In this document: positions 10,577 to 23,567 of the stretch, in pieces
Numbering within the stretch: the stretch's first letter is position 1
Layout of the letters: every line of letters begins with the position of its first letter
NCBI GenBank assembly: GCA_002005505.1
Contig: MVGU01001812.1
Location: 1 to 35,047, forward strand
Direction: 5' to 3'
DNA from: Botryococcus braunii
Taxonomy: Eukaryota; Chlorophyta; Trebouxiophyceae
DNA length: 35,047 nt
The notes under the pieces: generated by a model
Database searches by the model: none
What the model was told of the DNA's origin: nothing
What the model saw: the letters and a program-made list of their open reading frames with translations, nothing else
Translations under genes and position numbers: made by a program

Positions 10577-11216
10577 GACGGTGCCATCTGGTGTTTCACC
10601 TCTCTGGGATAGCTAAAATATAAGTCATTTCCCTTTTTCCCATCATTACTTAAACTGGTCTGCTAAGGTCTACACTGCTGCATGGTTGACTTAGCTGTCA
10701 AGCTAAATAGAAGCTGACAGTGGACCACTAACGGGATCACACTCTGGAGGGTCCAATTTCCCTCCTGAGGATAATCACATCAGGAGACGACTACATTGGT
10801 CCTTACGTGTAGGCCTAACCATTTGTGTCTTCCATTTGTGTCTTCCATTGGCCGTTGGTTCATAAGCCAACGGCCCTTGAGGGAGGCCTCTTTGCCTAGG
10901 AGAAAGAGAGGGGAGGAAGCTCGAGCGGGGAGACCTCCCATAGGGTCAGACAGGGGAAGCTTGCCCACCTTGGAGGGAGAAGGGTAAGATCTCTCAAGAG
11001 TGGGGAAGGGTATGGAGCCTGGGATAGGACAGATTAAGCAATCATCGCCACAAACTTTCCAGGGTGAGAAATTGGATGCCTGCAGGATCCTGCAATAAAA
11101 TCCAGTGATTTTTTTAGGCACCTGTGCAGGTCCCACGCTGGGGTTATTAAAAATGGAAAAGGTACTCTGAAACCGGGCAATGCATGAAAGCCTCAAAAGA
11201 ATACGAAATGATCGTG
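10577..11216. other. no gene seen
   Basis: Mixed sequence with no ORF of recognisable content. The minus-strand ORF at 10780-11196 has no domain. A short exact duplication (TTTGTGTCTTCCA) lies near 10822-10847. Confidence 0.4.
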
Positions 11217-11237
11217 CTGCTCTCTCTCTCTCTCCCT

Positions 11238-11313
<76 letters not shown>

Positions 11314-11580
11314 GCCCCCCCTCTCTCCCCCCCCTCTCCCTCCCTCCCTCTCTCCCCCCTTCTCTTTCCCTCTCTCTCTTTCTCTCTCCCCCCTTGGGTC
11401 CCCCGTTCTCCCCCTCTCTCTCCCATCCGCGCTTCCTCCCTCCCCTCCCCCTCTCTCTGTTCGTCCCCCTCCTCTCTCTCCGTCCCAATGCCCGGACTCT
11501 AAATCCTATATTCTCCTCCCGTCCCTCTTTTCCTTTCTTCCTATTCCATTGCTCCCCCTCATCCTCCATCCTTTTGCCCT
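11217..11580. repeat. (CT)n microsatellite and C/T-rich tract
   Basis: A (CT)n run to about 11309 grades into irregular CCCT/CTCC pyrimidine-rich DNA up to about 11580. Overlapping Leu/Ser/Pro-rich and Arg/Glu-rich ORFs are artefacts of the repeat. Confidence 0.95.
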
Positions 11581-12015
11581 GTGCATGAGTGTAAGGGGAC
11601 ACCTCGTTTGCCCGTGCCCACCCAGCATGGTGCCCGATGCCTGATCTTTTGGCTCATCACGGCATCATTGAAGAATTTGCAAAGAACAGAAGTTATATAT
11701 TGATGCATGTTCATTACAGATGTATCTCCAGATGTGTTCTATACATGAGGGTGTACTCTTGTGAAGGGTCTACTGTCAAAAACGCATGCACATATGCCAG
11801 TATGCCATTATCAAACGCACTTGCATATGCAATAAGCTGTCACATGTATATGCCGTATTGCAGACAGCGACTCTTAAACTTGCATGCTCAAATGTGGGTT
11901 GGAAAGACAAGGAGTACCCGGAAGGCTGTCTTGCGTGCTGCAAATATGTGTATACCACACCTCGTGAAGTGATCGATGGGTGCGCTGATTGAAAGCAGCA
12001 TCGCCAGCAGTTGCG
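11581..12015. other. no gene seen
   Basis: Non-repetitive sequence with short ORFs in several frames and no recognisable domain. Confidence 0.4.
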
Positions 12016-12117
12016 ATATTGCCAAGCGTGACAAGCAGTATTACCAGCGTGACATGCAGTATTGCCAATCGTGACATGCAGTATTACCAGCGTGACATGC
12101 AGTATTGCCAGCAGTGG
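12016..12117. repeat. minisatellite, 21-22 bp period
   Basis: Four full units and a partial one of GTATT(A/G)CCAGCGTGACATGCA. Units 12038-12058 and 12081-12101 are identical, and the alternating A/G after GTATT suggests duplication of a two-unit block. There is no unique spacer, so it is not a CRISPR array. Confidence 0.9.
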
Positions 12118-14824
12118 TTAAGCCAGATGTGTCTTGTGGGAGGCAGGCAGAGGAAATTGCAGCAGGAAAGGCTGTGGATGTGAGGGCCAAAAATGCAAAG
12201 CCGACAGCTTAAGGAGCAGCTCTGGTGCATTAGCAGCTATGAAGTGGCCCAGGCAGACCTCCTACAGTGGGCAAAGGCCATTCATTCCGCAAGCGCTTGA
12301 AGAAACATAGAAGAAGAATGGCTATGTAGTACATCAGACAAAGCTTTCGCAGAACTTGTGCTGAAAGTTGGACACAGCACGTGCATGTAGATATGTGTGG
12401 TTCCCAACAATTCTTGATGGTACGGTAAGGCTGTTGGTAGGAATAACCATCATCAATAATGGTAGTTGACATTCTGGTTTTGTTACAAGTCTTGTTCTTG
12501 AACTTACCAGATCGGGTCATGAGCGGAACACTGTTCGGTCAGACAACGTCATGGTCATGCACATGTCTTATTTGTGCTTAGTCCTGTGCGAAACTATTGG
12601 TACAATTATGTCACAGAGCCTTTCAGAGTATGAAAGTGACTCCAAAAGAGCACTGCATCAGAGGACATAGATCATGGGAAGAAAGACTCTGGCCCTTACG
12701 CCGGCATCCCAGAATAGGCACACTGCGCATTTTTGTGGTTCCTTGGCCAACCAAGCTTGGGCACCTTACACTTGCCGACCGAGCTCCTCATCTGCTAAAC
12801 ACACAGATGGTTGGGGATTTGTCGGCTTGGATGTACATGAGGCTGTCTACTATTGCCTCGTTTCGTGACTGTAATTTCCTATTGGCCTCCCCGCGAGTAC
12901 CCCGGTTTAAGCTCTAGGGGCCAGGGAGGGTGCCTTTATACTTCATTATCAGAAGACATGGTCGGTACGGTGCACGGGCTGCTTGGTGGTCCTGCAATTG
13001 AATTTCGTACATGCTTTTGCTGAATCGAGATAAATTGAAAAGTCATGAGGTGCTTATATGACTTTACGTGTACAACCATGGAATAAATTTCAAGAGGTTG
13101 ACCCCTGAGATAAATCTGAAGGTACGATGTAACTTTATATGAAGGCCAAGTCGAAAATCTGTCTAGTTGACGTCACTGTCATGGTTCCCCCCAACCTTTC
13201 TCTCCGCTGTGAGAGTGAGTGTGTGAATGCCATCGCCTGCATCAATGGATGTGCAAGCGGGGGTGTGACTGTTTCAAGATTCATATGTGCGTGCAGTCGT
13301 GCAGACATTTGCAGCTTTTGCAATGCTGGTGCTATAATCTGCCGCTAAAATTTGCGAAGTTGTGCACCAAGGCGAATTGGTTGACGCCACAATCCAGTCT
13401 TAGTTGAACACCTGTCATTCTTGCACAATTACACACGCAGTCTGACGACACTCAAGAGCTCTGGAAGTTTCCATACGAAATCATTTTTATTCCGGGAGTG
13501 AATTATCCAGCCAATGCTTAGCTTCACATCTTTCTTGGCCCGGTGACTGACGGTACCCCTGTAAACAGGGATTATTGCGGAGCTCGCTTGCGTATATGTG
13601 TTTTAAGTGTTGGGTGGTCAACAACCGGATCTACTTCTTTTACGTTGGGGGAAGGGGGGAGGAAGGGAGGGAGGGAGAGGGAGACGGGGAGGAGGGCCGG
13701 GTGGAGCGACAGAGCGGGGTACAGAGAAAGACAGGGGGTTCCCTGAGACGGTATATATACGCATGGATGACGTTAGCCGGGGATAGGCCCTGTCCCAAAC
13801 GGGCCGCCGGTATATGAAGAGGATGGGTTGAGCTGCGTTGGGCCGAAACGTATAGCCCAGAATGGTGCAGAGACGGGTCTCGCCCACTCACGAGACCCGT
13901 CTTCGATCTTGCAGAATGGGACAGGGGTGCCACGACCCCCATCTCCGTCCCATACCGTCCCTATTCTGAGCCCCAGACGCCCCCACTATTTCACTCCGAC
14001 CGGCCTTACTACTACTGCCTGCATTGGGTGTCCTTCAATCTCCTGGAAAGCAAGCAGTCAATGAACTCAATAACCGGTATGGCCACTGGCACCAGGTAAG
14101 CAACCTTATAACACCAGAAAACCAAAGCCTTAGGATAAGGCACCAGTAAGCCTCAGCCTAAGTCTAGATATATCCTTATCCAGACTTAGATGACATCAAG
14201 CGTGCTGGACCACACCCTGTGCCTGTGAAATGAGCCCCGGGGGGGGGGGGGGGTGATTCCGGTGGCCAAAGCAGACAAAAGTGCAACCCAACCGCTGTCA
14301 GAGTCACCACCTAGGCAGTCAGTGATTAGTCAGTAATGAGTCAGAGCTGCTACCTAAGCAATGAGGAGAAGCACAGAAGCCCCAAGGGGTCACTTTATCT
14401 CCTTGTGGCCCAAAGCTGCTTAGGAGCCATGACAGTAATGTCAAACTCATCAGAGGAGCAAGGAAATAGAACCGCATGAGAACTTTAACAAAGGGCACTG
14501 CTGGACTGGACTCTCAGCCCAATGATCACATGCAGACTACGAAGGAGAAGCCTCGAGAACAGCTAATTACAACACATGAGGGTGTAGAAGTTCTACTAGA
14601 ACAGCATACTTCATCCGGGCCCAGGAAGCACAGACACAAAGACGCAACACATCTGCTTAGGTTATGCTTCGCTTTTCAAGTTTAAACACAGACACAAAGA
14701 CGCAGCACATCATTGAGGTGACAGCAACTAACTACGAGAAGTAGCTGAAGTCCAGACGCCCGCTGGTCTTCCACTCACTAACCTTTGCGGTACTCCCGTT
14801 CCCTACTCCAACACTCTAAAGTCA
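12118..14824. other. no gene recognised; short repeats only
   Basis: Short ORFs such as 12597-12917, 13139-13348 and 13828-14064 show no domain. The stretch holds a GGGA-rich purine tract (13645-13700), a hairpin (13871-13902), a G run near 14240, and a short direct repeat (CACAGACACAAAGACGCA) near 14629 and 14686. Its right part would be the 3' flank of the HVA22/REEP-like gene. Unrecognised short exons cannot be excluded. Confidence 0.4.
13871..13902. other. perfect 12-bp inverted repeat (hairpin)
   Basis: AGACGGGTCTCG at 13871-13882 and its exact reverse complement at 13891-13902 are separated by the 8-nt loop CCCACTCA. There is no T-run or gene end beside it, so no role is assigned. A GGCCGAAACG motif lies 20 bases upstream. 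Confidence 0.9.
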
Positions 14825-18873
<4,049 letters not shown>

Positions 18874-18972
18874 ACTGCAAAAACTTTATTGAAGTATTAT
18901 AAAAGAAGAAAAGCAAGATCACTATAAGAAGTACAAGGTGATGGCCGTGTGTTGAGTACGGTATGACCTAAC

Positions 18973-19097
18973 CTGAATGACTTCTCGCGCCTTGATCGAG
19001 GGCACGCCGTTCAGATTTTTGCCGCACCGCCCGGGCAGCAGTCTGATCATCAGAAATTGTACTGTTTGCGCCTCCGAGTTTCCTTGGAACCGCGTTC
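18973..19097 (-). other. candidate 5' UTR exon of the HVA22/REEP-like gene
   Basis: Bounded by a strong acceptor (TAACTAAT branch-like motif, then CCACAG at 19103-19098) and a donor CAG|GTTAGG at 18973. Spliced to the exon at 18874 it leaves the ATG at 18873 as the first start in its frame, since this exon has stops in that frame. It may be the first or second exon. The 5' end and promoter were not resolved. Confidence 0.5.
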
Positions 19098-19831
19098 CTG
19101 TGGAATTAGTTAAAAATTACTAATGCATGATCCGTCCAGGCCCTGGACTCCAGGGATCTACGGGTGAATAGTATCCACTCACCCTGGACACTGTAAGGGG
19201 CGTGTTACCGATTGGACACCGACTCGGTGTCACCGACCCGACGTGTAAGGGGCGTGTTACCGACTGTGGGTCGTACAGTACGTCTCGTACTGTTACCAAA
19301 CGGTCCAGTTAGATCCGATACAAAGATAAGAAAAAGTAGTATATTGTGTCAACGTTTTTCGGTGTGGATTATAAGAACGGTATCAGCTTTCAGAGTTGTT
19401 TGTGAGTTACCGGTCGGAAGAAAACAAGTGCGCACGAATAAATGCGCTGTCGCTCGGGGTGTCGAGATTTCGTGTTGTTGTTCTACCATTGAGTTTGCTT
19501 TACTGCAATGGGAAATTATACGGACCCAGCAAGTGCAGCGCTTGACCTTTGTCCTGTGCCCCCACGAGGTATACAAGAGTGTCTGTGGCTGTTACACAAC
19601 AGCAACCCTGTACAGGCTAGTGATTCTCTGTTATGAGGGCTGATTGATGAACTGTCAACGGGTAAAACCATTTTACTTCAACTATGTTTATCTCACAAAG
19701 CCGGACCGGAGTTGTTGGCTGTATTCTGCACTTTTCTCAACGTCAGTGCCTTTGCTGTATGGTAAAAAATCGTGCTGCATAACTGAATAAGGCTTAGTGG
19801 TTGCTCAGATTCGCCAGAAGAAAAACCGTCC
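19098..19831. promoter_or_regulatory. intergenic region between divergent genes, with palindromes
   Basis: A 0.73-kb gap separates the minus-strand HVA22/REEP-like gene and the plus-strand F-box-like gene, so it should hold both promoters. It contains CCCTGGA-C-TCCAGGG (19141-19155), GACACCGA-C-TCGGTGTC (19215-19231) and a 19-bp direct repeat, GTAAGGGGCGTGTTACCGA at 19193 and nearly exact (ending in GA) at 19245. No clear TATA box was assigned. The ORF 19212-19643 has no domain and is not called. Confidence 0.45.
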
Positions 19832-21777
19832 ATGGCTGCTAACTTGGATGAAGACATTTTGAGATTAATACTACTTCACTGTCTCAAGGACACGGGAACA
19901 AATGTTTCACGCGCTGGGAGAAACAAAACTACCCATCGACAAAAGCTCAACAGAACGAATAGAACTGTGCAAGATATTCTGAGGTTTGGTTCGGTCAACA
20001 AGCATTGGCACAAGGTATGCAGATTAAGAGTACTGCTCACTTCAATGGGGATAGCCGGTTTCAACCAGGAACTTCTTTGCTGAAACAGGTTGTAAATACG
20101 TTTGCGACGGACCCACATACATGTTGCACATTCTCTATTGCCACTCGCAACTGCAGCCTTGGCTTCATATCTTTTGTGGCAAGGTGGAAGAATTGCATTT
20201 GTTCAGTAGAGTTTCTCAACCCTGTGTACCGAAGTGCGACATCAGCAAGGCTGCCCGCTTCGGTAGTAATCCCCTTTACCAACGAAAAGTATGCCCTCGT
20301 AAATGCACTGGGCAGATGTACATCAATGGATGCCCTGTCCCTGGGCACGCGCTGGTTTACCATCGTTAAGGTGCTTTGCAAGTGCCTTCTCAAGGTGCAC
20401 AGTGAAGTGCCACCACATGTGCAGACAACTTCAGTAGTGCAATCCCTGACTTCCCTGAGCCTGAGCCGACACATTGTGGAAGTCCCCCCTGAAGTGGGCC
20501 TTCTAACACAGCTGGCTTTTCTGGAACTCCGTGGTTACCTTATTGTCATACCACCAGGTCTACGGTGTCATGCATGCACACGCCTTGTGCTCCGTATTGT
20601 TCGTGATGTGCGCGTACAGGGCCAAGAATCATTCATCCTTGGCCGCCACTTTCCCAAGCTGACGGCATTGTCGTATTTGGTGAACCGCTACCCATACAGA
20701 TGGCCACCTCAGGTCTATGGCCATCCGACCCCCGTATCACAGTGCCATGAATTGACAGATTTACAACTTCAACTGGACTTGCAATGTTGGCACACCGTCT
20801 TTGACTCTAGTCCTGCCAGACACCTTCGAGTACGCTTTTCCTGCCTAAAAGATTTGTTGCTCTTTTCGTGCAATAATTAGTAAACTGGCTACAACGAGTT
20901 TCTCCTTTGCCTGAAGGCTTTTTCAGCTCTCAACTCTTCTTCTCTACAACCTGCTTTGGGACTTTCCCCCCTGTGCTATCCATCTCTGGACCGTGTTGAT
21001 ATGATGGCATGTCAAATGGGACTTCATGTTGGCACACTGTCATTGACCCTAGTCCTGCTAGACACCTTCGAGTACGCTTTTCCTGCTTCAAAGCTCTGTT
21101 GCTTTTTTCGTGCAATTATTTAGTGAACTGGCTACATTTTCTCCTTTGCCTGAAGGCTTTCCCAGCTCTCAACTCTTCTTCTCTACTACCTGCTTTGGGC
21201 CTTCTTCCCTATGCTATCCATCTCTGGACCGTGATGATATGATGGCATGCCAAATGGGACTTGATGTTGTGAATCCAGCAGCCAGCATAACGACTTGCAC
21301 ATGTACAGCTATTAGGGCTTTTGTTTAAAAAGCACATGCACGCGTGTATGCAACCCTGATGGCTGAACCTCTAATGCAACCCCTTCCTTTGTCCAGACTT
21401 TGCGGCTCACTCTTTCGAATGGCACATTCTCCTTCCTCGATGAGTTGCCATTGTTGTCGCGGCTGGACATAGATACCAAGAGGAATCCACGATTGTATAC
21501 GCACCTTAATGTTGCGTTGCCAGCTCTTCAGCGCCTTGATCACGTCTCCATCTCGGTTCCTGTCATTTCCCTTTTTGCGTCGTTGCCCCAAGATATAATG
21601 GCGCTAGACCGGATTCCGTTGATAGAGACCTTCAAGCTATGCTATGAGAGCCTGAACATTGCAGAGGATTTGTGGACGCATCTTCGAGCAGAGGGTGCAA
21701 CAGAGGCTGTTCATCAAGGCGCCTGTCACACTCTGACATTCTTTGACCACCGGTCAGTAGGACTTGATACAGAGTAA
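19832..21777 (+). CDS. F-box / leucine-rich-repeat-like protein, spliced (model partly unresolved)
   Basis: Likely an SCF ubiquitin-ligase substrate adaptor. The N-terminus resembles an F-box: LDEDILRLILLHCL, a polar insertion, then DILRFGSVNKHWHK. Exon 1 is 19832-20014 (donor AAG|GTATGC). A 74-nt intron ends at GAAACAG (20088) and exon 2 opens at 20089 in phase. Exon 2 encodes leucine-rich segments (VVQSLTSLSLSRHIVEVPPEV, LLTQLAFLELRG, FPKLTALSYL). Exon 3, after TTTGTCCAG, is 21397-21777 (LRLTLSNGTFSF, LPLLSRLDI, stop TAA). The exon 2/3 donor is uncertain: CAG|GTCTAT at 20712 joins in phase, but would drop a further leucine-rich stretch (CHELTDLQLQL). Frame 1 stops at 20880, so a donor must lie before that. 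The 3' side of exon 2 is disturbed by a tandem duplication. Confidence 0.55.
20775..21258 (+). repeat. two-copy tandem duplication, about 242-bp period
   Basis: Copies at about 20775-21017 and 21018-21258 are highly similar (ATGTTGGCACAC, CCTGCYAGACACCTTCGAGT, CTCCTTTGCCTGAAGGC). A third start (GGGACTTGATGTTG) follows at about 21257. It begins inside the leucine-rich exon 2 frame of the F-box-like gene and extends into the presumed intron, copying the exon's 3' end. Confidence 0.9.
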
Positions 21778-22684
21778 ACAAAATTGCCCAGCAGCGTCAA
21801 TACCATAGACTTCTGAGTGGGGCCAACCAGAACGTTGAAAGAAACTCTTAGTGGGGTCCAATGAAATCTACACGTTGGTTGTGATTGTACTGCTTGTTAA
21901 GGAACGGCGCATATGAGCTGAGACCTGCGCAAGCATTCGAATCAAGAGTACAACTTGTTCTCTTTTAAAAGTATAGAGAGCCAGATGGTCGGGGCCGTTC
22001 ATGAGCCGAAAGCGTTCGTTCTGTCTGGATCCATGCATATGCCGAACTTGAGAGAACAATTCAAGGCTTCAGACTTGCTCTAGGATCCTGGAATTCCGGA
22101 ATGGCATGCTCTGATTACACATGAATTCATGAACCACATGAACAAGTGGGATGGCTTAATTGGTAAGCGCATGCTTTAAAGTCTACATTGGCCATATATG
22201 CATGGTGGCTTCGCAATTACGGACCCTGTGCGCATATATGCTACAGCTGTAGCTGTAAAGACTCATGTGCTATAAAACTTCGAGAAAATCCTCCCTTTGA
22301 GAGGATCCTTTCCAATGGTGATGGCCAGGGCACAGTGATTCAACCGGCCGGACTGTGGCTGATACACCCACTTTTGCAGATGTACCTGCAGAGCATCGCT
22401 TGCAATCCCATTTGCAACTCAGTACCGTGACTTTGGAGCTAAAAACCACTTGAATGATGTTTGGTCTGTATATCGATCAACAATTGTTGCGGCGAGCAGC
22501 CAAGAGTTGTATTACTCTCCTCCGGAGCCGATGCACTCAAGCTATATAGGGTATTTCCGCATACATATATATCTTGACAGTACGCCAGCTGTGTACACAA
22601 ATTGGGTTACATTGACAAGGCGTCCTCAACTTTTGAATCATGCTCGGTAATATATCGCACATACAAATGTATGCGTGAAATTGC
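21778..22684. other. no gene seen
   Basis: The 3' flank of the F-box-like gene. Short ORFs have no recognisable domain. The only notable signal is a tRNA-like A-box at 22152-22163. Confidence 0.4.
22145..22221 (+). other. tRNA-like A-box / weak B-box pair (possible SINE relic)
   Basis: TGGCTTAATTGG (22152-22163) fits the internal RNA polymerase III A-box consensus and could form a D-arm with the following TAAGC. A weak B-box-like GGCTTCGCAATTAC lies 55 bp downstream (22207-22220). The acceptor stem does not close, so this is not a functional tRNA gene. Confidence 0.25.
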
Positions 22685-22708
22685 AGACACACACACACAC
22701 ACACACAC

Positions 22709-22775
<67 letters not shown>
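22685..22775. repeat. (AC)n-(AT)n compound microsatellite
   Basis: (CA)n from about 22686 to 22708, a short ATACAT transition, then (AT)n to about 22774. Confidence 0.95.
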
Positions 22776-22777
<2 letters not shown>

Positions 22778-22858
22778 TATGTGATTGATAGGTATATACC
22801 GTGCGCGATTGGGCATACATCGGGGCATTTTCAAAGCTAGTGGGAACGGGTGCACACA

Positions 22859-23346
22859 TGAAATATTCTGGGCTTGGCGTATCCTGCATGGTGGCGGCAC
22901 GGAGGGTGTTAGACGATGTCCTCCTACTTGTGCGTTGTTAAGTAGGCACGGACATATACAAGTCAAGGACTGGTTAGCAACTGATTGATAGACACCCGGA
23001 GTGCCACTATAGTTCCAACCAAGTGTTACAATATCTCTCATCTCTCCTAACAAGGTGACGCAGTTCAAACACGCCTAACCTGCTCTCACCCAGGTCGTGT
23101 TCATTACTTTGTCCGATGAGCTAAACTCAACTCTATATGTCTAACATGTTCTAACAATGTTCATCTGAGTGCTAAATCCAGGAATACAATAAGGATTAAG
23201 TCACCTGCATGGTGGCGGCACGGAGGGTGTTAGACGATGTCCTCCTACTTGTGCGTTGTTAAGTAGGCACGGACATATACAAGTCAAGGACTGGTTAGCA
23301 ACTGATTGATAGACACCCGGAGTGCCACTATAGTTCCAACCAAGTG
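22859..23346 (-). repeat. 3' LTR of the minus-strand copia element
   Basis: The outer end is TGAAATATTC at 22859 (CA in element sense). The inner end is uncertain: the repeat shared within the LTR ends at 23346, directly beside a purine-rich GGATAGGGAAGG in element sense, but a TG start is not seen there. A 143-bp block occurs twice inside the LTR (22883-23025 and 23204-23346, identical). Confidence 0.85.
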
Positions 23347-23358
23347 CCTTCCCTATCC
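23347..23358 (-). other. candidate polypurine tract
   Basis: In element sense it reads GGATAGGGAAGG, immediately upstream of the 3' LTR repeat. This is where plus-strand DNA synthesis would be primed. A second purine-rich stretch (AGAAAGGAGG) lies about 20 nt further upstream and is an alternative. Confidence 0.45.
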
Positions 23359-23567
23359 GTGCTTGCCCCATATGCCTCCTTTCTACAAACGTGTCTGTAA
23401 CTTGCGTTATGATAGTCTTCGTTCAAATGCATGTATTGCCTGGCAGAACTCAGGGTTCTGCCTCTCTTTCCTAATTGGTATTGTCTTCATACGGAGACTT
23501 GCCATTATTACTCCTCTGAGGGAAAGGCATAAAATTAATTAACACAACACTTCCCCTTGCCTTTACC

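Noticed and set aside
12016..12117. Regular short repeats resembling a CRISPR array
   Set aside because: The units abut with no unique spacers, and the context is eukaryotic, so it is a minisatellite.
22145..22221. Functional tRNA gene
   Set aside because: The A-box is good, but the acceptor and anticodon stems do not pair and the B-box is poor.
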